NCBI GenBank assembly: GCA_005281725.1
Contig: SSBO01000009.1
Span: 7,750,303 to 7,814,302, forward strand
DNA from: Wuchereria bancrofti
Taxonomy: Eukaryota > Nematoda > Chromadorea > Rhabditida > Onchocercidae
Reading direction: 5' to 3'
Length of the DNA: 64,000 nt
Positions within the stretch are counted from its first letter, which is position 1, and every line of letters starts with the position of its first letter. This document shows positions 12,479 to 25,877 of this stretch, one piece after another. The notes beneath the pieces were generated by a model that saw only the letters and a program-made list of their open reading frames with translations, searched no databases and was not told the origin of the DNA. The translations under genes and the position numbers were made by a program.

Positions 12479-14374
12479 TATACTTTATATTTTCATTCAT
12501 ATTTATACTTTACGTTCATATTTATATTTGTATTTATATTCATGCTTATACTTATATTTAAATTTATATTTACACTTTTCTTGTCTTTGTTACGTAATCC
12601 GCTTATTATTTTCTAAGTTCTAAGGATAGATTAATGTTTTTAAACGCATTTTATGTTTTAGGAAAACATTAAAACAATTCATAACAGTTGGAATATATTT
12701 TTAGTTATCCCAAAGCTATTATTAGTTATTAGAAGGCTTAGTATTCGTGGATATATATATTTTTAATATATATATATTTAATCTATTTTCTGAACTTCAA
12801 TTATTGTTTGCTTTTTTTGCAAGCATACAGCTAATATTTCTATTTAAAGAAGATGTAAATATTATGGATCGGCAGTAATATAAATATATGCACGATATCT
12901 ATTTCAATCTGTAATCAAAACTTGACGAAGGTGTAAGATATGTTTTCCATTGTCAAACACACTTTCTACAATGCTCGAACAAATTGCAACTTTTATTACT
13001 GATAAAATAAAATTTATAATCAATTTAATTAAAAATCAACGAGGTCTACACAACTTCCCGACCATAATATTTTCATTTTTTTTTTCTGTTACGTAGCTTC
13101 TATCTTCGTTTCGTAGTTTATAACAAAACTACGAAAAATAGTAATGTAGAAATAAATTTAACTGAAAGGAAATAAAAAAGTCTCACCTTTATATGTATTA
13201 GTCTCAAACAATATTTTAAATCATTTTCGTTTTTTTTTTTCACTTGAAAATTAAGGTAAGATCTCAAATTAATTAGACTTTTTGAGTAATGGAATAAGTT
13301 ATAGCATATGTTATTGTCGTCATTACTTTCTGTCACTTGTCAACCAAATTGCATTTAATTTAATTGAAAGTTGTAACTTACTGGAGCAGGCAAATAACTC
13401 CTAGAGCAGCCAAGAAATTATTCATTTATGGAAATTTTTCTTTACTATGATTACTCAATAATTTCCACTTCATCAATCATCAATGGCACAGTAAATTGAA
13501 AGCATTGTAAAATTTCTGGCTTGATAGCCAATTGAAATTTTCCGAGAAAATGAGATGAAAAAAATTTTTTTTAAATTTACCACTTTTCGTTCTTTTTTTC
13601 TTTTTTTTTTTAAGACAAGTAATGTTATTCTGCTATGAAAGTGTTTTAATTTTTGAAGTTTTGTCAAGACAATTTCTCCTTTTTCAAATTTGCTTGGCGC
13701 TATTTTTGTTGGGAATATCCCTTCATCATTTCATATTTTTCTGACTAAAAAAAAAAAAAAAAAAATGAAAGACATGAAATAAATGCATACTTCCCTATGG
13801 GAATGAATAATGTTTGTAATGCATAAAAAGAAGTGTTTATTATGATTGTTTCTTGTTTTCCTTTTAATCTTACATGCTATTTAATCGTGTATGGCTGTTT
13901 TAAGAAACGCAAATGTAGCTATTAGCGTTTAGAAATCGTAGGATTTGCAGATTAATGTGACGGATAAAAGACATCCTTTCTTAGATTTACTGCTTGATTT
14001 TACTTTTCTTTCATTAATTGCTTTCTTACCCATTCGTTAATTGTCTTCATGCTATTTTATGTTAGCTAATTTATCAAACAGACTACTGGCGCTGTTAAGA
14101 ATCGTTAAGCAAGTTGACTAAATCATTTGTAATTTAAGCTTTTGATCAATTTATTATCAACTCTTTTAATAATCTGATACTTAATTTATCAAAAAAAGTT
14201 GTTATGATTTTTCAGATGGGCTTTTATCAGCAATTATGCTCGATTGAAAAAGGCTGAATTATACTAACAATAAAGACAAATAAATATTTTCTAAGTTTTT
14301 TTCTTTTTGAGAAGTTTCCAGTTTTCGACCACCTAATCTTTTACATTCTTTATTTATCCATTCCAAAATCTCCA

Positions 14375-14466
14375 ATAACAATAATAACAAATAATAATAA
14401 TAACAATAATAATTTAATAATAATAATTTAGTAATAATAATAATAACAATAGTAATAGTAAAAAAT
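14375..14466. repeat. AAT-type trinucleotide repeat tract
   Basis: Interrupted runs of AAT, AAC and AGT triplets. Similar tracts recur at about 19200-19250, 25075-25186, 27471-27568 and 33521-33711. Confidence 0.85.
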
Positions 14467-17400
14467 AATACATCTCGTGTTTGTAAAAAGGTTATTGTAT
14501 TCTAGGCTTAATTTTCGTTCTCTTTAATTGGATTCAATAATTGAAATTACTTAAGTTAGCATTAATGTGCAAAATTTTTTGTTTTTTTTTTAAGCATTTA
14601 ATTATTGGATCAGTGTGAATTTTTTTATATATTCTCGTACATTCCTCTTGTTTCTCTGTGCAACAAATCTAAAAATGGTGTAAAGCAAAGTGAAAAAAGA
14701 AAGCAAAAAAAAAAAAACTTCCATTATTAGCTATGAAAGCAATAAAAATAACGCTAACAACTGTTATGTGTTCTCTTCCGCAAATATTTTCTAATTTCAA
14801 TAATGTCCAATGAACCAATCTAATTTTTGGTCATAAATAAGCCAAAATGGCATACTTTCCTTTATCAAACTTTCGTTTTATAATTCATTCATTTTAAATA
14901 AAAATGAAAATGATTGTGGTCATTTAATTTCTAAATTTCCATTCTTCACCTTTTTTCTTCTTTCAGAAATATACAAATTAATAATGGGACATTTCTGATT
15001 GACTAATTAGTGAAAGTTCATTTCAAAAGAGAAAGGAAAGAAAGGGAAAGAAATGAAGAAAAAAGAGAAAATAGTGAAGAAATTGAAACACTTATCATTT
15101 TATTTGGTTGACTAAAAAAAAAAGAAACGATTGTTTTTGTAAATTATTGCCCTGTGATTGACAAACCGAATATTTGTTTAAAAAAAGGAATGAATTCAGA
15201 AAATATTTTTAATCATAATTGGTTTAGTTGAAATATAATAAATTTTACATTAATTTATATAAGTAAACCTTTTAAATAAACGGATTTGCAGCATTTTGAA
15301 ATATAATTTTTCATAGGGAAAATTTGAAGCACAAATTTTAAATGAATACTTAAATTGAATGAATTGTTAATGTAGCAATTTTTGCGCCAAAAGTTTTTAC
15401 CTTTCTAAAGAACATTTTTTTTTTTGAAAACGATAGAATATTTAAGAAGCTTTAAATGAATTAAGATGCTAGATGGAAAATTTAAATTTATATAGCTTAT
15501 ATGAAATGAGCTTATATAAAGTAGCATTCGTTCAATATCGTAATTACTGATAATTACAAGAACAGATATGAAAAAATGTTGAAATTTTAATCAGTTATCA
15601 ATTAAACATACCTTTTCATTTATCAAAAAAATTTATTTCAGTACTTCTTTCTTTCTTTATTCATCATAAATGTAGAAATAACTAATTATTAGGAGGAAAA
15701 TTTAAAACTACAGAACACAGTATTAAATCTTTATGCCTTCATGCAACACAGCCATTACTGCTAATTACTTCATGTAAAATTGAATTTGTGAAGCTTTGAA
15801 CAGCTAATTTGCTGAAGCAATTTTTTATACTTATCTTTTAATTTATCGAAAAAATTTGTTTTTTCCTTGTTCATTAACTTTATCCAATAAAAAGTTAAAA
15901 TATCTGAATTAACTATCTACTCATACAAATTCTTTCAAGGCCGCAATGAAATATTCGAAACTGTCCTTTTTTTTTCTGATTGCTTCCCTTTATGCTTCTG
16001 AAGGTTAATTAAGAAAAGAGACAATACTTCCACTAATTAACAAAATTATAACCTTCGCATATAATACTGCCATTAGTACCACAACTCTTAATGCTATTTC
16101 TGTTGTTTTTCACATTATCAGTGTCATTTTCCTGATAATATCATATTCCCGTAGGTACTGCAATAAATCAAATCTAAAATTGCAAATTCGTATTCGTTAC
16201 CGGCATTTCTGTCACTTGGTTTGATTACTTTCTAGTTTTCAGATTTCAGCATTTGAAATTTCTTCAATAAGCAGCTAGTATTGAAAAAAATTTTCTCATT
16301 TTTTATGTTTTAGCAAGCATAAGCAATATCACTAGAATATTCATTGTTTTGCTTAGAATAGTCTTACTAAATATTTAATTTATTGCTAAATTTTACAATA
16401 ATGTGATATTGTTGTGTTGATTTTAATATTGCTTTAAATTAGCTTTGATAATTGATTATTTAATTCTTTATTTCATTTTTTTCTTTTTTTTTGTACTAAT
16501 CAACTGTTGTAATATCAAATAAAGTTATCATAGGTGAATGTAATTTGATTGATCATTTTTTTTACTCAAAAATATTGCTATTTAAAATTTTATACTTGTT
16601 CCTTTGTGGCACATAAATGCATTAAATTACTTTACTTTCGCACTTTACTAGTAAATGCAATGAGTAAAATTTTATAAAACTAATAAAATATGGTAGAGAT
16701 AAAATTAAAAGTTACGATTGACAACAAATAACGCAGATAATTACTTCAGTACTCTCTTTTTCAACATTTAATGGCGAAAAGCGAAAATTAAGTTATAGCG
16801 TTTGCTTCCTTCCTGTTATAAGTCTCATTAGATTTTATTTGTTGATGTTAATAGCTGATTAGTGGTTGATATGCAGGTGCAACATATCATTTGCTATTTA
16901 CTTATTTTCATTTTTGAAAGTTAACATAACAACTTAAGCATTGCATCTAATAAACGAATTTTCAATAATATCCTTCGCAGACTTATTTTTCACAAATAAG
17001 TAATATTAGAATCAATGAAATTTTTGTACATAGACATTGTTAAATGATAATTTTATCAAAAATTAAACGATGATATCAGCAGTGATTAAATGATAACATA
17101 ATCATTATAAGTGTATAATCTAAAATAATTTTTCTTATTATCTACATATTAAATATTTGCTGAGCTAAGGGATATTTTGATGATTGTTCGTCTTGTCAGT
17201 GTGAATTAAAATTTAATTAGACTTGCAATAGAAAGAGAGCAAAATTGATTTACTTAACATTTTGCTTTTTGCTACCTAACTAATAATAGCTACAAGTAGA
17301 ACAGATGGTTCTTTTCATAAAAGTGTTAGAGTTAATTATCGGTCGTATCTTTTGTCCATCAAAACTTTCGACTTTTCCTTTACGATTTTTTTTCACTCTT

Positions 17401-17928
17401 ATTTAGTGGAATTAAAAAAAAATTACTAAACAAATTAAATGCATCCATGGTGACTTTATTTGTAAAATTTGATAAGTATAAAAATATAGAAAAAGTTTTT
17501 ATAAAATAATAACGAAAAAAATAAGTGCATCATTAAGGCATCATAAAATTTGAATAAGGTGAGAAAAAAAGTGAAACAATAGAAATTTGATTGAAATTGA
17601 TTTCGAAAAAAGAATACAAAATTGTATTCAGATATTGCAGCACCGAAAAGTTTATCAATAATTAAAAAATTTGCAGCAAATTTCAGGCTATGAAACTTTT
17701 AATTTAGCTTACTGTATATGAAGTAAAGTTAGAAAAATTGAAAATATTTCGTTAAGGAAATAAATAATTAATGCTATTCTAAATGATCAAATTTAAACAA
17801 ACCTGAAAATCAAATCTGAGGGTAAACGTCACAATATTATTTAAGAAACGTTATTACTATGCAAATGTGTTACAACAATTTGAATTGAAGCATTCATTTT
17901 CAGAAATTCTAGAATAAATTTCAACGTA

Positions 17929-19592
17929 ATGCTATGCCGTTGTTTTTGCTCGAAATCAGGCACAGCAAATTCTTACGATGTCCCAGTGACACCCCCCATT
18001 ATGAAGGCTCAAAATTGTGAAACAAAAGATGACGATCCACGAATACCACTAACACAGAAGCAAAAATATGTGTTGACAAAAAATTGGAAAGGTATCGATC
18101 GGGAAGTTAGTGCAGCTGGCGTTGAAATGTTCTTGAAGTAAATTTTTGATTTCTTTTTCTCACCACATGAAACATTTTAAGAGACTTCTTATCATTAGAT
18201 CATATCAAAACGATTGAATTATCACTTATCCTCCGTACTTCCTCTTTATGCATTTCTTCTTCTTCGATATATTCGATATATTGCATTTCATTCATATCTG
18301 CAAATGTTTTTCCTTTTCATCGCTGCAAATTCCCTTTGTGTTATGAAATCGATAATGATATGATAAGATAAACGATTATTTCCTTTTAGATATGTAATTG
18401 TAATCAAAAATAATAATATGTTTAATTTTCATCATTGATTACCAATGTTACATTTCATCATTCTTTACTGATATCATCTGAATTCAATTTTAACCATTAC
18501 TAATTTACCTGTGCTATTAATGTTGCATATTAACTGTATCATTAAAATTGAATGTTTATATGTAATGGATATGTTAGATTACTCCGCAAAATGAATATAA
18601 CAGTCAAATATTTTATATTATAAATTTCAGAATGCTATCATTACATCCGGAATACTATAAAATGTTTCCATTTCATAGTATTGCCACTTCATGCGAGGAG
18701 AAAAAACGGATGGATGAATGTTTAAGGTTACACGGTGAATCTGTCATGAAATTTCTTGGTCAAGTGATTTCGTTAGTCATATCATCATTTTCTATCTAAA
18801 TTTAATAATAGCATTTTTCTTGTAAACAACACTAATCATTCTTATCAGTAGTGCACAATCACATTCACAATTCCTATCATACATACTGATCCAACATCAT
18901 CAATTCTAATGATGAATCATAGATCTATTAAAAATTCTGTATTATGTTCTGAAATTTCAGAATTGTATATACTATTATCAATTCAATAAAATTTATTACA
19001 CAGTGGTAATTTCAGGAACATTGGAAATACTGAAAATTTTTTCGAACTAATCAATCAGAATGGTCGCTATCATGCACACAAAAAATATTTCAAACCGGAA
19101 TTGTTTTGGGTAATTTGATTTATAATAATTATATCAATGCTGAAAAACAAACATTAGCTTTCTTTAATGGAAGAAATCTTTGAAGAAGAGAAGAGATATT
19201 TGTGTAATAATAATAATGATTATTATTATAACAATAATAGTAATAATAAATGATATGATTTTGATGAAATTGTGATAAAAGATATGTAGTAATGACGAAA
19301 ACATCATGGATATCAATAAATTGTTGATAACAATCGTAATCGACCTTTTTACAAATAGCAGTCACTTTCTTCACTTTTATCATTTCAATTCATACATTAA
19401 AAGAATTTATGTTATTTATACCTTCTTAAGGTAATGGAAGAACCATTTCTGCATTCGGTGAAATTAATATTGGGTGAGCGTTACACCGATAATATGCATT
19501 CAATTTACAAAACAGTGATAACAATAATACTATCAGAATTGGAAAAAGGCTGCGAAAGTGAATTAAAGAACGGGCAAATAGCAAAAGATTAA
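17929..19592 (+). CDS. Globin domain protein, copy A of a tandem pair
   Basis: A single-domain heme globin of the nematode neuroglobin-like kind. Exons 17929-18137, 18631-18771, 19016-19109 and 19431-19592 join in frame to 201 residues. A variable N-terminal tail of about 50 residues precedes the fold; it starts with three closely spaced cysteines (C3, C5, C7). Globin landmarks: the A helix with NWKGIDREV, the PEYYKMFPF CD region, distal histidine E7 at H104 in LRLHGE, proximal histidine F8 at H136 in RYHAHKK, and G/H helices with VKLILGERYTDN. Both heme-contacting histidines are present, so heme binding is expected. A TTTTCAG 26 bases before the ATG could be a spliced-leader acceptor. A poly(A) signal follows 44 bases after the stop. 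Its physiological role (oxygen handling, redox or signalling) cannot be read from the sequence. The exon structure matches copy B exactly. Confidence 0.88.
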
Positions 19593-19635
19593 TTCTTGCA
19601 ACAAAACTTATATATTATTTAGTAACTGATTATTT

Positions 19636-19641
19636 AATAAA
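19636..19641 (+). terminator. poly(A) signal of globin A
   Basis: AATAAA 44 bases after the globin A stop codon, at a normal distance for a short nematode 3' untranslated region. Confidence 0.65.
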
Positions 19642-22600
19642 ATAAGTTTTTCTCCCTATAATAACTCATTTTCAATTTTAATTTTGTATTAGGTTAATCA
19701 AATAATACCGTAAAAATGTTAATAACATCATATATTGCTGTAAATTTGAAATATTTGAAATCGGTTTAAATATCAAACGGTTAAGATCTCGAATTTTGCC
19801 CTCCAATTAGTTTAATTTATTTTCAACAAATAGCAAATGCATAGAACAAATTTCCTTTTCTTTTTTGAGAATGAATGCTCTATGTTACTATTAATGTAGA
19901 AATGAAAGAAAATGACAAGAATTGCAAATGAACACTTATCAAATTCATTTTTAAATGATACAAATTGTTGTCAATTTCCTGTGAAGTTAAAAAAACACTT
20001 TTAAATTTTTAAAGTTTAAATTATTGTCAAAGCGGAAATTTTACGATGTCATGATTTCTTTTAATTTCTTCTATTTCTTAAAATATAAAATGATCGTTTT
20101 TTTCACTTCTTTTGTTTTTCTAAATATTTATGGTATATTTTTATATTTTGCTCAAATTATCAGAAAATGATCTTTCTGAGAATGATAAAATGATTCGCTG
20201 ATGTATTATAATAAATGTTCAGTTCGTTTTTCAAATTGTAAAGAAACTTTTCGTTTCGATGAAATTTTTCGAATGAATAGAATTTTTGAATTTCTGATAT
20301 TGATTAATTAGCAACGATAGAACTGTACAACAATTAAAAGATGAACAAATTTATAGAATTATCTATCATTGCCAATGTTAGCAAAGCTAATTTAACAATG
20401 AAAAATGAAATATTTGCAATGAATAATAATCCATTTTCCACTTTTTGTCATCAAATAGTCAGTTACTTAGTTTAATAAAAATAATGAAAAGGAGAAGAAA
20501 TGAATCAAATAATGAATATCATTTTGAGAGGAAAATGTGATTTACTACACAAATGGTCGAAATCAATTGACCAGTACAGATATCCTCGATGACACAAAGT
20601 TAAAAAAAAAAAAAAAATGATATTCACATTTACATACTACTGTAATGGAAATTGTCATCCCAGATTAGTGTCACAGATGTCAATCAAGCTCAAGTAACAA
20701 TTACAAGTAAAATGTCAAAAACATTTTGCTGTTTTCTTTGAAGATCTTAACTGCTAATATATAGCGTAAACACTAATCACTTTAATAAATGGAGAAGAAT
20801 TAAATGAACTTAGTTGAATAAATTATAACAATTAGAGTAACATATAAAATACAAGTTGTCATCTATCATTATAAATTAACATTTCTTGGAATTATTTAAA
20901 ATCTAATTTCTCATTTTTTTCTTTGAAACTCATCAGAAAACTTGAAAATATTAAATTTTGTTAAAATCATTTATATTCTAAGACAAACTCAAAGACAAAT
21001 TTTGATAAATTTGAGAAAAAAAAATAGTGCAGTCATTGATTTTTAAATAATACTCATCATTAATTTACATTATATTAAAAAATAATAAGCGTGATGTTGA
21101 GTGATTTTAATAAGTAAAGTTAAATTAGAAATGCAAAAGCGTATTGAAAATTTATTGGAGTTTGAAAAATTTTACACTATCAGTTTATTTTTGATGAGCT
21201 AAAAAAAGTAACGACCATCTTTTTTTATTTTGTGTAAAGGCGTAATCGTGATTTGAATAAAATTTGAATTCATTTTTTTTTTTAAAACTAAGAAAAATTA
21301 TGAGCTGAAAAGACTTAAAATATGTATGGATTGAATGTTATAATATTTTATTAGGAAAAAGGTAAGAAAAGAAAAATCGTTTGTCGCATTACTGATTTTT
21401 TGCGCTCAATTTATATCGATTTATATTTGCTACAACTAAAAAGAATATGAAATCAATCCTTATCATACCTTTTCTCTTTTTTTCTCGAGAACTTTTAGTT
21501 TAGTTTAATTATAAAACAAATAGAAAATAGTAGCAAAAAATTTGTGAGTTCGCTGTGATAAGCTATCTTTTCTAAATGATTAAATAAGATCAATTTTTTT
21601 TTCTAAGCAACAATCATTAGCGCTGATAAACTACAAGATAAGCTAATCAACAAATTGAATGTCATTAAAAACTTGCTACTATTATCAGAAAAAATGATAG
21701 TATAGGTCAAACGTTGTCTTAAATATATATTCTGAAGTTATTTATAATGTAAAAAAATCAATCAGAAAATCCTTTTTACTTTATCCAAAAAAAAGCTCTA
21801 AAGGTGATACTGTGGTAGAAATATGATAAACTTTTTAGACTATTAGCAAAAAATTCGAAATTACTATTTCATTATCAATCAGTAGTAATTATCACTGGGG
21901 CAAGTTTAAGTTTAAGTTAAGTCATTATATTTTCTACAGAAATAAAACTGAACAAGTTAGCTTTAAAACCATTAATTTATGATTTATTCATATCATACCA
22001 TGCCAAATGATGCATGTTAATTTAATAGAGCCATTTTAGTGCGATTTGGAATAATTTATCGATCAAGAAATTCAACTGAAGCTTAAAATCTAAGATTTAG
22101 AAATTCGTTTTTATTGCCATTTCAAAAAGTTTTCCTCACAAACCACTCTTTCATCTTTCATGAAAGACTATAACTTCGCTCATTCTATGTATATATCATT
22201 TCTTTAAATATGTATAATTTCAACTGATACAACTTATGTCCATTAATCAAACCATTACTAAGTTATAAGTAATAATATTAATAGCAGTAATAATAATAAG
22301 TAGTAGTAAAATTTCATTTCAATCTATGATCCATATTGATTTTGCGCTTTTTTCTTCCCCAAATCTAAAAGTTTGCTAAAATAAGTCATAGCTACACTAA
22401 AAAAGAGTAAAAAGAAAAAATTTGCCATTTCTTTATTCCATTTCGCTAATGGTTTTTTTTATTCCCAAAATCTCCTTTGAGACGTTACTCTTCATTTTTT
22501 TTTCATTTTGTTATTTACATCAAAATTTTTAGAAAAAAAATTGGATTACTGGGAAAATTAAATCAAAACCTAACAGCTCCACTCAAAAGAAAGCAAAAAA

Positions 22601-25074
22601 ATTAAATCAAATCTGTTTTTTTTTTCGAAAGCAAAACATGCGGAAGAGGAAAAAAATTGTTTAGAAAATTCTCTAGAGCATAAATTAGTGATACTCCAAA
22701 AATTTTTGTTTTCAATTATAACAAAGATTTTTGATTTGTTTATAAACAATATTTGTATTTTATACAAATGAAAGTGCTAGAAATTTGTCAATTATAATAA
22801 TAAATATATTAAAAAGATAATATTAGATTCTTTTTGACACTTAAAAATTTGTAAATGCTATGTGACAATTGCGCTATAACACATCAAATAGTAGCAAAAC
22901 ACATTTATCTTCACATAATCATTTAAACGATCTCAACTAAGTAATCAAGTGTTATTATTCATTTATTGAAAAATTCATTGCAAAAAGATTTGATTTTTCT
23001 TCAATAATTACAACAGAATTGCATGATATGCTGAAAATACGAGCAAGCAAAATATTTATTAAATATGCGTAAAAGAAACTTAAATATATCAAAAATTAAT
23101 GCTTATAAAATTTTGAATATGAATAGGAAATGAACAAATACTATTTAAAAGTATTGATTAATGTAAATGAAAGTTTTTCCTTCATTGTTTAAATTTAAAT
23201 TATCCCTAATTAATGTTAAAATCTAATAATAATAATACTTACAGTCATAGCATCCGTAAATATTAGTTTTTTTTTTTCATTTTAATCAATGTAATTAGTT
23301 TATATAAAAGGAAAAAATTTTTTACATATTTAAATAAACCGCAACGACTTAGCAAAAGATTTTATCAACATAGTCTTCAATAATGATACATTTTTATTTG
23401 AAGCAATCTAATTGAAATCAGGATTTCTCAAAATGTCACAACAAATAAAAATTTTTCTTTCTTCCTTTTTTTTCTTTCATTTCTTTCTTTCATCCCTTTT
23501 TTCCAAAATTTTCCTTTGTTATTCTTCTTTTTTTTCACAGCAATGACAAGATCAACAATAATTTTCTCAAACTCATCCACTATTATTTATGCTTAAGGTA
23601 TTATCATTAAAATGATATTTTTAATGAGATACTAAATTATAGGTTTAGAAATATACACACAAAATATAATAAAACATAATATTTTTCAAAGTAACTGAAG
23701 CATTTTTTATCCTCTTTTTTTATTCTTCAACAACACCATCTTAATTTTTTGTATTCAACAACACTGTTTTATTTTATTTTTTGCAAATATTATTTTAATT
23801 AAAATATAAAATTTAATATTTCCTTTGAACAATTCCGTTTGTATTCTATGTTATACCTTTTAAATCAGTTGTAGTTTTTGTTTTCCTATTTCATTCCTTA
23901 GATGAATAGCTGTCATTCATATCTAATAAATCAAGTACTTAAATCGATCGATGATTAATTTGTCTTTTATCGCTTTTTCTTTTTAATTTTTTTGATCCAT
24001 CCTGTTTAAATGAATTTATTTGATGATTCAACCATAAATCATTATCATAAATTATCCAAATTAATCGGAAGACGTTTCTGATTTTACTCAGTATGTGGTA
24101 TTTTTCGCTGGACATTGCAGAATTTTTGATATCAATTAGTAAAATGATTAGCTCTTTTATATTTCTCCGTTTTATTAGACATTGAAACTAATTAAAATAA
24201 AGTAGGAGTACGTATGCATGAGATAAAGGATAAGAAATAAGTAAAGGAACATGATGGATTTGTAAAATTGTTAAAAGCAACACAAAAATTCACTGACGTT
24301 ATTAATTTATTCAAAAAAAAGATACTAATTTATTCAAATATCATTGCACATAATTATCATGTAGCATTTATTAAAAAAAATAAAAGGAAAAGAAATTGAA
24401 GTTTAGTACAATCTTTTAAAATTGTTAACATTAAAAAATATAAAGGCTATTAAGAATTTTTTTTCCAATTTCATATTTTTCTTTACTATACTGAGAAATA
24501 ATTCATTTAGTTTAAAATCTTAAAATGAGGCATATTTTATGCAAAATAATTATCGAAACTACTAAGTGAAGAGTCTTCACTTTTTCTCTTTTTCCCATAT
24601 TATCATTTATAAAAACACATTGATGGAATAATTCTGTTTGATTACTGAAATAAAATTTACTTCTTTTACTTTTATATAGTAGGAAAAACGGTAAAAAGAG
24701 ATTTCGAGACGATTTATTTAAATTAATCCTCTCTGTTTGTTTTTTAATTGATTCAAAATTGTAATTTTCTATGTGAATGATAAACTGATGACGATAACAG
24801 TGTTAGAAATGAAATGATTATAAATAACAATATTGATAATGAATAAGCTATAATAATGTATTTCGTATCATTAAAGAATGATATAATTTATTAAATGATA
24901 ATAAAGTAGTCTAAAGGAAAATGGAAATAGAAAAAAAAATGAAATTTCTGTGATAAGTGCTTATTTATATTATTAAAATTTGGTGATGGGAATAATGGAT
25001 AAAATCTTACGAGAAAAAGGATTATAAGGAAGAGAATGGTTTCCGTTATCCATCTTTTTTGTTTTTTTTTTATG

Positions 25075-25186
25075 GTAATAATAATAATAATAACAATAAT
25101 AATAATGATAATAATAATGGTAGTAATAAGTAATAATAACAGCAGCAGTAGTGATAATAATAGTGAGGATTAATAATAATGACAAT
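25075..25186. repeat. TAA/TAG trinucleotide repeat tract
   Basis: Interrupted TAA triplets with CAG and TAG variants. The minus-strand frame across it yields only Ile/Thr/Tyr/His repeats and is not a gene. Confidence 0.85.
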
Positions 25187-25877
25187 GACAAATCAAAAGT
25201 TTTGCTTTTTGCCATTTTCTTCGTTTCACATAGACTTGGTCGTCATTTGCTCGTTTCTTTTCTTTTTTTTAATTTATTAAATTCAAACAACAAAATACGA
25301 AATTATTTGAATGTATTGGAAAGTTAAAGTCATAACATTCGAGTATATTCCAGTAACTTCCGACTCTTTTTTACTGACATTTTTCCTTTTCTAAATAAAA
25401 TTTTTACTTTGTTTTTAATTTAGAACAATAAATGTTTGCCTTCATTTTTAAATTCTCTGTTTGTTTGATTTATTGAATTAAAATATATTCAAGCAATGAA
25501 GAAAAGATGGGAATAAAAGATGATAAGAGATAAATAATTAAATTATGTTTTTGATGATGATGATGATGAGGTAGTAGTAGTAATTTATTTCGTTATTTTA
25601 AATGAAGAAGATGAATAGGCGACATGAAATTGTTCAATTATAATATAAAATGATGAGTTGGTGTAATGAATTCTCCAATAACATTCATTCCAGCCAATAA
25701 CTTTTGTTATCTTTTGCAAATATTTGTCTATTGAAAATATATCCCACACTTTGAAATTCCAGTATATTTTACTTCACTCCCACTTTTCTTGTTAAATTTA
25801 GAAATATGCTTGTTTACATATACATATATGTATTTATATATAAAATCCGTCTAGAAGATTGGTTATATATATACCGA

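Larger units (their letters stand above)
9207..17928. other. 8.7 kb AT-rich intergenic region, no gene seen
   Basis: Both strands carry only short frames with low-complexity, Lys/Asn/Phe-rich products. I saw no phase-linked exons. The region holds poly(A) near 10022-10044, an imperfect inverted repeat near 12368-12478, AAT-type repeats near 14375-14466, and the upstream flank of the first globin gene. It may contain regulatory DNA or an undetected RNA gene. Confidence 0.55.
19593..25877. other. 6.3 kb AT-rich DNA between the two globin genes
   Basis: No supported gene. The sequence is very AT-rich with poly(T) runs and short microsatellites, including a TAA/TAG-rich tract at about 25075-25186 and GATGAT/GTAGTA triplets near 25555-25583. 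The sequence just before copy B should contain its promoter. Confidence 0.55.

Noticed and set aside
19129..19383. 84-codon minus-strand frame over globin A intron 3
   Set aside because: It is a by-product of an AAT repeat (Tyr/Asn runs) antisense to the globin gene.
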